From: Candidatus Azobacteroides sp.
GTDB lineage: Bacteria; Bacteroidota; Bacteroidia; Bacteroidales; WRGA01
Assembly (NCBI GenBank): GCA_021201815.1
Contig: JAJQEC010000066.1
Location: 1 to 43,678, forward strand
Direction of reading: 5' to 3'
Length of the DNA stretch: 43,678 nucleotides
The notes beneath the pieces are model-generated. The model made no database searches and was not told the DNA's origin. It saw only the letters and a list, made by a program, of their open reading frames with translations. This document shows, piece by piece, positions 18,570 to 27,500 of this stretch. Each line of letters begins with the position of its first letter. The stretch's first letter is position 1. Both the position numbers and the translations under genes were made by a program.

Positions 18570-19017
18570 AATGAAAAGAATGTATGCTGTTCTTTTTCTG
18601 CTCTCCGCACTTTTTCCATTGGTTGGTCAGGATAATATATTGATTTTAAACAATCAGAATATTCTATTTGACGCGCATTATTTCGCCAGTATCATACAGG
18701 TTGACAATGTCCATATAAGCAATCATGCAGTTGTAAACCTGATAGGAGAAGAGAAGGTCAGTCTTACGAATTTTTCTACCGAAGGAGCAGAACGGGTAGT
18801 TATTCAGGCGTCAGGCAACATTTCGTCTGTTTCCTCACCGGAAGTAACGGCCGAGTTAATCGCTTTAAAGGTTTATTCTATTCATGGCATACCCGTTTAT
18901 TATTCTGAAAAGCAATTTGACCTTAAAGAAATGAATCCGGAAGAAGGAGTTTATATTTTAGAGAAAAGATATAGCAATGGGGAAGTAATAAGAGAGCAGC
19001 TCCTGTGGAAAAGATAA
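18562..19017 (+). CDS. small secreted protein with type IX sorting-like tail
   Basis: A 151-residue protein with a signal peptide (LFPLVGQ). The middle is beta-rich with no family I recognise. The C-terminal 55 residues (LIALKVYSIHGIPVYYSEKQ, ending VYILEKRYSNGEVIREQLLWKR in pieces) resemble the type A sorting domain of type IX secretion substrates. Those domains run as a beta sandwich with a Gly-Val-Tyr-Ile-Leu motif and a basic end. The start codon lies inside the end of the fibre-like gene, so the two are translationally coupled and may form one surface structure. Confidence 0.6.
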   Translation: MNRMKRMYAVLFLLSALFPLVGQDNILILNNQNILFDAHYFASIIQVDNVHISNHAVVNLIGEEKVSLTNFSTEGAERVVIQASGNISSVSSPEVTAELIALKVYSIHGIPVYYSEKQFDLKEMNPEEGVYILEKRYSNGEVIREQLLWKR

Positions 19018-19330
19018 AATGATATTTCATCTTAGGTTTAATGCCACATTTATTATTCTATTTTTTTCTATGTTTGGTTCCCAGATTCTGCTCTAATTGC
19101 ATGTAAGTTTTCTTCATTCAGATTTTAAACACCAGTTCATCATTTATAGATTTATAACCAAATATAAGTAACAATAAATAATTAATACCGAACAGAAGTT
19201 GTTTTTCATACAGAATGAATAATAGAAAGAGATGCAATAAAATTTATTCTCATCTTATATACAACAACTTAACACATAAGAATCTATATATAAGCAATGA
19301 ATAAAATTATTTATATTCATTAAAATAAGA
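19018..19330. other. AT-rich non-coding stretch
   Basis: No gene was found. A perfect 8-bp inverted repeat (AATGAATA, 19296-19303; TATTCATT, 19314-19321) could be a weak terminator but has no T-run. Nothing else stood out. Confidence 0.4.
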
Positions 19331-19380
19331 AAATACCCCCTTTAGGGTATTTCCTTATTTCTACAGACCCCTTACTTTTG
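19331..19380 (+). promoter_or_regulatory. operator-like palindrome and promoter of the SusC/SusD uptake locus
   Basis: AAATACCC (19331-19338) and GGGTATTT (19345-19352) form a perfect inverted repeat with a 6-nt spacer. The -7 box TACTTTTG is at 19373-19380 with TTTC about 19 nt upstream, so the palindrome covers the -33 region. Predicted transcript start is near 19387, 20 nt before the leader-peptide ATG. A repressor or activator binding here would control the operon; its identity is not visible. Confidence 0.65.
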
Positions 19381-19406
19381 TTCAAAATTTAACAACAGAC
19401 GGCAAT

Positions 19407-19547
19407 ATGAAATCATCATTACAAAAGGATAGTATATTCCGACCGATTGAAAGGATAGAACAGGTATTATCCGAAACAGTTATTTTAATCACTTCTTCTA
19501 CTCACCCGGTTCTTTGCATCCTTTCTTCGATGCGAATGTGTTGCTAG
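19407..19547 (+). CDS. 46-residue leader peptide ending Met-Arg-Met-Cys-Cys
   Basis: A short frame begins 20 nt after the predicted transcript start and ends MRMCC-stop (stop codon TAG 19545-19547). An additional Cys lies ten residues from the end, in VLCILSS. The sequence has charged N-terminal and Thr/Ser/Ile-rich central parts and no signal peptide. Its position between promoter and susC, with alternative hairpins starting inside its last codons, fits a regulatory leader peptide. Terminal paired Cys codons would stall ribosomes when Cys-tRNA is scarce. No database check of conservation could be made. Confidence 0.55.
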   Translation: MKSSLQKDSIFRPIERIEQVLSETVILITSSTHPVLCILSSMRMCC

Positions 19548-19696
19548 TCTGGCAGCATCTCCTTATTAGAAAATAATCTTTTTTATTTCTTTTTATTTTG
19601 CCTGAAAATATTTTCAAGCAAAAAGTGTTCGATTGTCATTTTTACAATACAAAAAAAGAACACTTCCTCCTCCGACGGCAATTGGTATTGGAAGTG
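19513..19696 (+). promoter_or_regulatory. candidate attenuator with competing hairpins
   Basis: Segment GATGCGAA (19529-19536) can pair with TTTGCATC upstream (19513-19520), or its GATGC with GCATC downstream (19555-19559). The segment lies on the leader peptide's last codons. Further on are a hairpin TTTTGC..TGAAAAT/ATTTTCA..GCAAAA (19596-19623) and a shared segment around GAACACTTCC (19658-19667). The shared segment can pair with AAGTGTTC upstream (19623-19630) or, through CACTTCC, with GGAAGTG downstream (19690-19696). T-rich runs lie at 19577-19599. Competing pairs of this kind are the hallmark of attenuation; the exact mechanism is inferred. Confidence 0.5.
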
Positions 19697-19718
19697 CTCC
19701 CGATAAAATAATATTATC

Positions 19719-22700
19719 ATGACAAATGTAGCGAATTTCTTTAAATTTTTATGTGCTTACAAGTACATTAACAAACGTTTTGTAGTTTTTTCCGGATTAT
19801 TATTTCCTTTTGTCTTTCTGTATCCTCAAACTGTATTAACCGGAACGGTAACAGAGGAAGGTACTAATGATCCTGTCGCAGGGGCAACTATCATTGAAAA
19901 AGGGACAACAAACGGAATTACATCGGACATAGATGGCAATTTCAGGTTAACATTGACACAATCTTTTCCGGTAACAATCATCGTACAATTTCTCGGTTAT
20001 ACGACACAGGAAATAGAAGTGACTTCCGATAGAATTGATATCCTTCTGTCTGAAACGGCTAATGCACTGAATGAAATAGTAGTAGTCGGATACGGTGTAC
20101 AGAGAAGGAAAGAATTAACCGGGGCTATTTCTACCGTATCTCCTGCCATACTGAGAGCGAACACCAGTCCCAGCATTGACGGATTATTAGCAGGAACAGT
20201 AGCCGGACTGAATGTGACACAGGCTTCCGGACAACCCGGAGCCAGCAGCTCGGTCCGTATCCGGGGTGGAAACTCGGTGAATGCCAACAACGATCCGTTA
20301 TATGTAATAGACGGCTTTATCTATTACCGGGATGCCAGTACTACCAAAACCGGCCTGGGAGGTATTGAAAGCAGTGTCAATCCGCTGGCATCCATCAATC
20401 CTTCTGATATCGAATCCATAGAAGTACTGAAAGATGTGTCCGCAACGGCAATTTATGGTTCCCGGGGAGCAAATGGTGTAATCATAGTGACAACTAAAAA
20501 AGGGAAAAGAGGAGGAACATTCGTTTCCTACAGAACAACAGTTGGCTGGAGCAGTGCAGCAAAAAAGCTAGACTTGCTGAATGCGTCCGAATGGGCACAG
20601 TTTCAGAAAGACTACTTTAACAACAAGGGAAATTATACGGATGAAGAAATAGCAGCTTTAGGAGAAGGATATAACTGGCAGGATGCCGTATTAAGAACCG
20701 GAGTGAGTCAGATTCATGAGCTTTCCGTAAGCGGAGGAGATGAAAAGACCAGATACCTTATCTCCGGCAACTATACAGACCAGGATGGAATTATCCTGAA
20801 CTCGGACTTTAAGCGGTACAACGCACGTATCAATTTTGACAGGGACTTATACAGTAATGTACAGATAGGAGTTTCTTCGACTTTCGGAAAAACGGTGCAA
20901 AACAGCTTAACAACAACCGAACCGGTAAATTATAATTCGTCGCCCTTCTCTGCCGGAATTACGAACTCTTTAACGTATGCATTGTTCATGCCACCGGTTG
21001 TACCTATCTATAATAGCGACGGCAGTTATAATTATACAAATCCTTATGAATATGCGTATTTCGCAATTGGCAATAAATCCGTAAATCCGGTCTCTGATCT
21101 GGAAAACAGTGTCGGGGAAACCATTAATAACTATGTATTGGGAAATATATATACCCGCATTACGATTGCTGACGGTTTGGTAGCAAAAGCAAGTCTCGGA
21201 GCGGATATCAGCACAATTACGCAAAACTATTTTGCACCTTCTTATACTGCTCTCGGACTTGCAGAACAAGGCGTCGGCGGTATCGGAACAAAACGTTATG
21301 AATCATTGCAAAGTGAATTAACACTTGCTTACACGAAACAATTGAACGATGCCCATTACATTGACCTGCTGGGAGGATATACGTACCAGAGTACGAATAT
21401 AAACTATGTAAAAACCATTGTTTCTCATTTTACGAATGAATCTCTGAAACATAATAATCTGGCAGACGGGGCAGTTACTTATACTCCTGAATCCGGCACT
21501 TCGGATGCCACCTTACATTCCGTTATTGCAAGGGCAAATTATACATTATTACAGAAATACAACCTGACTGCGACATTCCGGGCAGACAATTCCTCCCGCT
21601 TTGCAGCAAATCATCGCTGGGGGTATTTCCCATCTATCGGATTATCATGGAATATAAATGAAGAAGAATTTCTGAATAGTAAAAGAAACCTGAGTAATCT
21701 CAAATTACGGGTATCTGCCGGAACTGTGGGAAACCAGGAAATAGGCGATTACGAATATGCCCAGAGTTACCAGGCCGGACAGTACAACGGCAGTGCCTCT
21801 TATAGTAAAAATAATAATGGAAACAACAACCTGAAATGGGAAACAACAACGCAGTACAATGTGGGGTTAGATGCCGGATTTTTCAATACGAAATTGAATT
21901 TTGTTCTTGACCTGTATTCGAAAAAGACATCTGATCTGCTATTATCTGTACCGGTCAGCTCAACAACCGGTGTAACATCCCAACTCGAAAATATCGGAAA
22001 CGTGACCAATAAAGGGATTGAATTTAGTATAAACGCTATTTTAATAGATAATGGAAATGTTTTCTGGTCATTAAACGGGAATATTGCTCATAATAAAAAC
22101 AAGATTACCAGCATGGGTAGCACCGAAAGGTTATTACAAGGAACCAATTCGGAACAGATATTGCAGGTAGGATATGCCCTTGGTTCTTTTTACGGGCTGG
22201 TATTTGACGGAATCGTCCAGACAGGAGAAGATATTACGGAACTTCCGGCCACTTCATCCGGCCTGATACCCGGAAGCATCAAATTCGTAGATATCAGTGG
22301 ACCCGACGGAGTACCGGATGGGAAAATAGACCAGTATGATAGGACTGTACTGGGAGACATCCAACCGGATTTTACGTATGGAATTTCTTCTTCATTCCGA
22401 TACCGGAAATTTGATTTATTTGTCTTATTCCAGGGCTCAAAAGGAAATAAAATATATAACTCTTTACGCCGGGCATTAGAGCATGCCACGGATAGTTATA
22501 ATGTTTCCCGGGCATTGCTGAACAGTTGGACGCCGGACAATCCGTCCGATACCTATCCGGCGATTACAGGATCACGCCCCTACTCTTTCATTGACAGCCG
22601 TTATGTAGAAGATGGTTCTTACCTGAAACTGAAAAACCTGACACTAGGCTATACGGTTTCCCTGCAGAAATATCCTGTCAACCTCAGGCTCTTTGCCACC

Positions 22701-22823
22701 GCTCAGAACCTGTTTACCATTACCAACTATCAGGGGTATGATCCGGAAGTAGCAACCGGAATGGATATCGGGGCCTATCCTACTGCCCGTACATTTTCCC
22801 TGGGACTGGAATTATCATTCTGA
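19719..22823 (+). CDS. SusC/RagA-family TonB-linked outer-membrane protein
   Basis: A 1034-residue SusC-type importer. An N-terminal hydrophobic signal (about 20-37) is followed by a carboxypeptidase-like domain (about 40-115, LTGTVTEEGTNDPVAGATI) and the SusC signature LNEIVVVGYGVQRRKELTGAI at about 117-137 (longer than usual spacing to the N-terminus). The plug contains SVRIRGGNSVNANNDPLYVIDG and ESIEVLKDVSATAIYGSRGANGVI, and the barrel ends GLELSF. It acts with SusD (46 nt downstream) as a lidded transporter powered by TonB. The neighbouring M20 amidohydrolase and amino-acid symporter, and the absence of glycoside hydrolases, suggest peptide or N-acyl amino-acid uptake rather than a glycan. 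Confidence 0.95.
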   Translation: MTNVANFFKFLCAYKYINKRFVVFSGLLFPFVFLYPQTVLTGTVTEEGTNDPVAGATIIEKGTTNGITSDIDGNFRLTLTQSFPVTIIVQFLGYTTQEIEVTSDRIDILLSETANALNEIVVVGYGVQRRKELTGAISTVSPAILRANTSPSIDGLLAGTVAGLNVTQASGQPGASSSVRIRGGNSVNANNDPLYVIDGFIYYRDASTTKTGLGGIESSVNPLASINPSDIESIEVLKDVSATAIYGSRGANGVIIVTTKKGKRGGTFVSYRTTVGWSSAAKKLDLLNASEWAQFQKDYFNNKGNYTDEEIAALGEGYNWQDAVLRTGVSQIHELSVSGGDEKTRYLISGNYTDQDGIILNSDFKRYNARINFDRDLYSNVQIGVSSTFGKTVQNSLTTTEPVNYNSSPFSAGITNSLTYALFMPPVVPIYNSDGSYNYTNPYEYAYFAIGNKSVNPVSDLENSVGETINNYVLGNIYTRITIADGLVAKASLGADISTITQNYFAPSYTALGLAEQGVGGIGTKRYESLQSELTLAYTKQLNDAHYIDLLGGYTYQSTNINYVKTIVSHFTNESLKHNNLADGAVTYTPESGTSDATLHSVIARANYTLLQKYNLTATFRADNSSRFAANHRWGYFPSIGLSWNINEEEFLNSKRNLSNLKLRVSAGTVGNQEIGDYEYAQSYQAGQYNGSASYSKNNNGNNNLKWETTTQYNVGLDAGFFNTKLNFVLDLYSKKTSDLLLSVPVSSTTGVTSQLENIGNVTNKGIEFSINAILIDNGNVFWSLNGNIAHNKNKITSMGSTERLLQGTNSEQILQVGYALGSFYGLVFDGIVQTGEDITELPATSSGLIPGSIKFVDISGPDGVPDGKIDQYDRTVLGDIQPDFTYGISSSFRYRKFDLFVLFQGSKGNKIYNSLRRALEHATDSYNVSRALLNSWTPDNPSDTYPAITGSRPYSFIDSRYVEDGSYLKLKNLTLGYTVSLQKYPVNLRLFATAQNLFTITNYQGYDPEVATGMDIGAYPTARTFSLGLELSF

Positions 22824-22868
22824 AAATACAATCGACATTTAACTAATAATCATTTAAAAATTTGACTT

Positions 22869-24485
22869 ATGAAAAAGAACAGACTATCCGGGGCTTTTAT
22901 AGCCCTGGCAGCTACGATTTTACTCTTTTCCTGCAACGACAGTAATGATGATAACATCGTCGGCGGAGGAAATGTGGTACAAAGTGATGCCGAAGCGTTA
23001 GCCCTTGTGAACGGAGCGTACGGTCCATACCAGACATTAAGCTCTACCTTTACTTCGTTAATCGAGACGCCTACCGACGGAACCATCAGCTATCTGGGAG
23101 ATGAAGACGGAGATGCTCCGAAAGCAAGCCGGATAGAAATAGATTATACCAATACTTATCCGGTAAAAACATTCAATGCCCTCTATCAGTCTATTGGTAT
23201 CGTAAATGATGCGATTGAAAAAGTAAACGCTTCGGATGCTGTATCGGAAAGCACAAAAAGACTGGCTACAGCAAGAGCGAAATTTCTACGTGGATTGTTC
23301 TATTCCTATCTGGTACAACTATTCGGAGAAATACCTTTATCCCTGCAAACAGATGTAGTGGTAAAAGAACGTTCCTCCATTGATGATGTGTATACGCAGA
23401 TTGTAAAAGACCTCACAGAAGCCGAAGCTGATCTCCCGGAATATGACAGCAATCCGGTCGTACCTTCCAAAGGAGCTGCCAACTCGCTATTATCCAGGGT
23501 ATACCTGGCGTGGGGACATAACCCATTGACCCAGGCACAGGTAGAAGCCATTGCAAACAGCAAAACAGATCCTGTTCCTTCGGTAGATAATGGAAAACTG
23601 ACAAAAGCCATAGAGTATGCCGATAAGGTAATCAACAGCGGAAGATATTCTTTATTATCGAATTTCAGTGACCTTTTCGGATTGGCAAATGAAAGCAGGA
23701 CACCTGAACATATCTTCACCATCCAGCATGAAGGAGACGGCATTGATGCACAGGGAAACCATCAGTACCATTGTGCCTTTACCTTCCCTTTTAAAGTGGA
23801 AAAAGAAACGCACATCCAGCCTTCCCATATATTTGAATTCTGGCCGGACTCAGATCCTCGGAAGGAATTCTCCATCACCACAAAACTGGCAAATCCGGAA
23901 GAAGATAATAAAGTATATGAATACCTGCCTCCGGTTACCCTGCCCCGGTATGGAAAAGGAATTGACCGTAGCTATTACAACAGTGTAAACATCACCATCC
24001 TGAATAATGATGTAGACCGGATAGAAATAAGGTATGCCGAAGTATTACTCAATAAAGCGGAAGCATTATTCTTTCTGGGAAGGACATCTGAAGCGCTGAC
24101 ACTTATCAATCAAATCCGGGAAAGAGCCTACGGTTCACATTTTGAACATGGAGGCCGTCTTACCACCCTCACAGCAAACGATCTCTATAACGAATGGGAA
24201 TTTGAATTCGTGTATGAACAAAAACAGTGGCTGAACTTCACCCGATGGAAAACACTCATAAAAAGCATTCAACGCGTACAAGACTTCGAACATTTCGACG
24301 AATCTTACAGCACGGTAGGAAATATCGGAAGAGATGGCAGCACGGTAAATGCATTCTTCGTACGGGTACACAAACACCTGCGGGCCAAATATGAAAATGT
24401 GACAGGCAAACATTACCGTTTCCCTATTCCGACAGGTACCCAGGGAGAAGACCTGGGAATAGTACCACAGAATCCGGGATATTAA
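22869..24485 (+). CDS. SusD/RagB-family nutrient-binding lipoprotein
   Basis: A 538-residue surface lipoprotein. The lipobox is LLFSC, followed by NDSNDDN, acidic as expected for surface export. SusD features include an N-terminal helical TPR-like part (ALVNGAYGPYQTL, KRLATARAKFLRGLFYSYLVQLFGEIPL), the middle VPSKGAANSLLSRVYLAWG, and the C-terminal RIEIRYAEVLLNKAEALFFLGR and RFPIPTGTQGEDLGIVPQNPGY blocks. It forms the lid of the SusC transporter upstream. The substrate is not readable from sequence. Confidence 0.95.
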   Translation: MKKNRLSGAFIALAATILLFSCNDSNDDNIVGGGNVVQSDAEALALVNGAYGPYQTLSSTFTSLIETPTDGTISYLGDEDGDAPKASRIEIDYTNTYPVKTFNALYQSIGIVNDAIEKVNASDAVSESTKRLATARAKFLRGLFYSYLVQLFGEIPLSLQTDVVVKERSSIDDVYTQIVKDLTEAEADLPEYDSNPVVPSKGAANSLLSRVYLAWGHNPLTQAQVEAIANSKTDPVPSVDNGKLTKAIEYADKVINSGRYSLLSNFSDLFGLANESRTPEHIFTIQHEGDGIDAQGNHQYHCAFTFPFKVEKETHIQPSHIFEFWPDSDPRKEFSITTKLANPEEDNKVYEYLPPVTLPRYGKGIDRSYYNSVNITILNNDVDRIEIRYAEVLLNKAEALFFLGRTSEALTLINQIRERAYGSHFEHGGRLTTLTANDLYNEWEFEFVYEQKQWLNFTRWKTLIKSIQRVQDFEHFDESYSTVGNIGRDGSTVNAFFVRVHKHLRAKYENVTGKHYRFPIPTGTQGEDLGIVPQNPGY

Positions 24486-24519
24486 TTCTGACTTAGGAAG
24501 TAGTCATACATAGAAGAAG

Positions 24520-24561
24520 ACATAGGGAGATGGTATTAATTACCGGATTTCCTCCCTATGT
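24520..24561 (+). terminator. intercistronic hairpin between susD and M20 gene
   Basis: A perfect 10-bp stem ACATAGGGAG / CTCCCTATGT with a 22-nt loop, followed by ACTTTTTAAA. It may partly terminate or stabilise the susCD message, giving less of the downstream enzyme and symporter. Confidence 0.6.
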
Positions 24562-24585
24562 ACTTTTTAAAAACCAGACACAGAT

Positions 24586-25869
24586 ATGAATATAAAAAAG
24601 CCTGTACATTCCATTCTTCCAGTTCTTTTTCTTTTGTGTTCCCTGCCGTTGACAGCACAACAACATATCGGAAAAGAAACGATCCTGACTAAAATTCAGG
24701 AAATAGATACTTACATAAGAGAAATAAGAGGATATTTACACGAACACCCGGAAGTATCATCGCAGGAGTTTGAGACAGCCCGTTTCCTTCAGGCAGAGCT
24801 TGCTAAGTTGGATATTCCTGTCACAAAAGTTCCGGGAACCGGATTCTATGCGATCCTTGACACTCACAAACCGGGAAAAACCATCGGATTACGCACCGAT
24901 ATAGATGCCTTGCCGATTCAGGAATCTCCGTTCAATCTTAAACAGGACAAAAAATGGACTTCCCGGAATCCGGGTGTTTCCCATGCCTGTGGCCATGACG
25001 GACATATGGCAATCCTGCTGGGCACCATAAAAATACTGAACGATTTAAAAGATCACCTGCATGGAAAGGTTATCTTTATATTTGAAGAAGGAGAAGAAAC
25101 AAATACGGGCATTGACCCGATGGTAGAAGCTTTGAAATCCTTAGAGATTGATGCAATTTACGGCAATCATTTATATTCGGCATTAGAGACCGGAAAAATT
25201 TTCATCCGAGAAGGTGCCATCATGGCCGGCACAGGTACGGTTGCATTCAATGTAACAGGGAAAGGAGGACATGGTTCCCGTCCGGATTTATCCGTTAATC
25301 CCGTTTTTGCAGCAGCGAATGTATTAACCGGAATTGCTTCGGCATGGAGCAATCAACTGGACGTTACAAAAACCGTCACACTGGGTATTACTCAGGTACA
25401 TGGAGGAGAAGCCTACAATGTAATTCCCGATTCTGTGTATATAGGTGGAACCATCCGTTTCTTTGACCTGCAGGAAGCAGAAAAAGCTTTTTCCGTTCTA
25501 CGGAAGGTAAGCGAATATACAGCCGGGGCACATAACTGTTCCGTAAAATTTCATTCCCGAATGGGAATAAAACTCCATCCGGTTATTAATGATAACGAAT
25601 TAACCATGTTCACCCGGAATGCCATTCAGGAAATTTATCCTGAAAAGATCGTTTCCGGAGAAGAAAATATCTGGTATACCTCCGAAACATTTGCAAAATA
25701 CAGGGAACTCGCCCCTACCGTTTTTCTTCTGATAGGAATTAAAAATGAAGAGACAGGTAGTGGAGCAGAACATCATACCAGCCAGTTTGATTTAGACGAA
25801 GAGGCCCTTCAATATGGAGTAGGTTCCATGGTGCAGGTAACTGTGCAATACCTGAGTTCGCCTTATTAA
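24586..25869 (+). CDS. exported M20-family amidohydrolase (N-acyl-amino-acid hydrolase-like)
   Basis: A 427-residue metal-dependent amidohydrolase of the M20D group, which removes acyl groups from amino acids or cuts related amides. A signal peptide (LPLTAQQ, about 1-25) places it in the periplasm, unlike most aminoacylases. Metal and catalytic motifs: GLRTDIDALP (101-110), HACGHDGHMA (His133, Cys135, His137), FEEGEE (Glu167-168), the dimerisation domain from about 200 (GTVAFNVTGKGGHGSRP), and HHTSQFDLDE near the C-terminus. It would process material brought in by SusC/SusD and pass free amino acids to the symporter encoded next. Confidence 0.92.
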   Translation: MNIKKPVHSILPVLFLLCSLPLTAQQHIGKETILTKIQEIDTYIREIRGYLHEHPEVSSQEFETARFLQAELAKLDIPVTKVPGTGFYAILDTHKPGKTIGLRTDIDALPIQESPFNLKQDKKWTSRNPGVSHACGHDGHMAILLGTIKILNDLKDHLHGKVIFIFEEGEETNTGIDPMVEALKSLEIDAIYGNHLYSALETGKIFIREGAIMAGTGTVAFNVTGKGGHGSRPDLSVNPVFAAANVLTGIASAWSNQLDVTKTVTLGITQVHGGEAYNVIPDSVYIGGTIRFFDLQEAEKAFSVLRKVSEYTAGAHNCSVKFHSRMGIKLHPVINDNELTMFTRNAIQEIYPEKIVSGEENIWYTSETFAKYRELAPTVFLLIGIKNEETGSGAEHHTSQFDLDEEALQYGVGSMVQVTVQYLSSPY

Positions 25870-25931
25870 GGGAATATAGCATCAGTACCGGATAAAGCGA
25901 TATTTTTCATAAGCAAATCATAGCAGAAATA

Positions 25932-27116
25932 ATGAGTATGAAAAAACTACTAACCAATACAACCATCCGGCTGATCTTCGCAGTAATCATCGGATTACTT
26001 CTGGGACAGTTGGCGGGCGAAGGATTTATCAATGTTGTTCTTCCTGTCAAACATGTATTAGGACAATTGATCTTCTTCCTCATTCCGCTTCTTATCTTAG
26101 GGTTTATTACTCCATCTATCACCCGGCTGAAAAAGAATGCTTCGAAATTACTTACCAGGGCATTAATAATAGCTTATCTATCCTGTGTAGGCAGTGCTAC
26201 CCTAGGGGCAATAGCCGGATACAAAACAGTTTCTTTCTTAGATATTACCCCGGTTACCGAAACAGTGAAAGAAATACCGGAAATGATATTCCGCCTGGAT
26301 ATTCCGCCTGTTATGTCTATCCTCAGTGCATTGGTGTTGGCATTTATGATTGGGATGGCCATTATCTGGCAAAAAGCGGATCGGATAGAAAATGCGTTAT
26401 ATGAGTTTCAGGGACTGGTATTCATCTTAATTAAAAAGATATTAATTCCGATCCTTCCTTTTTTTGTTGCAGCCAATTTCTGTGTACTAGGATATGAAGG
26501 TGCACTGGCATCCCGCCTTCCTGTTTTCTTTATTATCCTGCTGGTTACACTGCTTTGCCATATTACCTGGCTGACCGTTTTATATAGTGCAGCAGGGATT
26601 TATTCAGGTAAAAATCCCTGGCAGGTACTGAAATATTACGGTCCGGTTATACTTACCGCCTTAGGCAGCCAATCATCGGCAGCCAGCCTGGGAGTAGCCA
26701 TTGAAGAGACAAAGAAAAGTCCGGTACTAAGGAATGATATCCGCGATTTTGCGATTCCCTTATTCGGGAATATTCACTTTGCCGGTTCTATCCTCGATGT
26801 GGTTTTTCTTTCCATAGCAGTTTCCCAATTGCTATATGGCACAGTACCCGGACCGGAAAAAATGATTCTGTTTATTCCCCTATTGGGTATTTTTGCGATT
26901 GCGGCACCGGGATTACCCGGAGGGACACTTATTACTTCCCTCGGATTAATACATGCTGTATTAGGAATTGATGAAGCAGGCACCGCGTTAATGATCAGCA
27001 TTTTTGCTTTGCTGGATAGTTTCGGGACTTCTCACAACATCACAAGTGACGGAGCATTATCGCTTATCCTTAGTTCTTATGCGGATAAACAGTCCCAAAA
27101 AGAAAATCAGACATAA
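25932..27116 (+). CDS. dicarboxylate/amino-acid:cation symporter (DAACS family)
   Basis: A 394-residue inner-membrane transporter with about eight helices and two re-entrant loops. Family motifs include IIGLLLGQLAGEGFINVVLPVK at the first helix, the Ser-rich hairpin TALGSQSSAASLGVAIEETK, NIHFAGSILDVVF, and the C-terminal GIDEAGTALMISIFALLDSF, where sodium and substrate sites lie in GltP/TcyP-type proteins. Two close starts (25932, 25938) are possible. Together with the M20 enzyme and SusC/SusD it makes a full uptake route from cell surface to cytoplasm. With the Cys-ending leader peptide, cysteine, cystine or a derivative is a plausible but unproven substrate. Confidence 0.9.
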   Translation: MSMKKLLTNTTIRLIFAVIIGLLLGQLAGEGFINVVLPVKHVLGQLIFFLIPLLILGFITPSITRLKKNASKLLTRALIIAYLSCVGSATLGAIAGYKTVSFLDITPVTETVKEIPEMIFRLDIPPVMSILSALVLAFMIGMAIIWQKADRIENALYEFQGLVFILIKKILIPILPFFVAANFCVLGYEGALASRLPVFFIILLVTLLCHITWLTVLYSAAGIYSGKNPWQVLKYYGPVILTALGSQSSAASLGVAIEETKKSPVLRNDIRDFAIPLFGNIHFAGSILDVVFLSIAVSQLLYGTVPGPEKMILFIPLLGIFAIAAPGLPGGTLITSLGLIHAVLGIDEAGTALMISIFALLDSFGTSHNITSDGALSLILSSYADKQSQKENQT

Positions 27117-27198
27117 CTCTCCTTGAATGAAAACAAATAAACCCTTTTACTTTTTTGTACAATAATGCGTCAGATAAAAACAAAATCGTAAAAGAACA

Positions 27199-27233
27199 AA
27201 GGGATATTCCTAAATATGAATATCCCTTATTTA
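27199..27233 (+). terminator. terminator after the symporter
   Basis: A perfect 11-bp inverted repeat AAGGGATATTC / GAATATCCCTT with an 8-nt loop, followed by ATTTAT. It ends the uptake operon. Confidence 0.75.
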
Positions 27234-27241
27234 TAACTTAC

Positions 27242-27288
27242 AAAGACACAAAGTATGTAAAGAAATCAATTGCATACTGTGTGTCTTT
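27242..27288. repeat. second inverted repeat, 16-bp arms
   Basis: AAAGACACAAAGTATG pairs with CATACTGTGTGTCTTT (one mismatch) around a 15-nt loop. It directly follows the terminator and could be a back-up terminator or an extragenic palindrome. The rest of 27117-27500 holds no gene. Confidence 0.6.
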
Positions 27289-27448
27289 ACTATTTATAAA
27301 ATCGGATTAGGAAATATTCAGGAAGATAAGCTTATTGAAATGAGACCCTTTTCAACCCTGAAAAATATACCGGTCTATAAAGAACCACATTCTGTCTACA
27401 AAACTATCCTGTTGGTCATAAATTCAAAAAGACCTCTCCAAAAGCCCT

Positions 27449-27456
27449 TACATTTG
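27449..27456 (+). promoter_or_regulatory. -7 box TACATTTG
   Basis: An exact TAnnTTTG match 45 nt before the ATG at 27501, predicting a transcript start near 27463. No clear -33 TTTG. Confidence 0.55.
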
Positions 27457-27500
27457 CTTTACAATCAACGAACGAATTAATAAGTAAACAAACAAACAAC

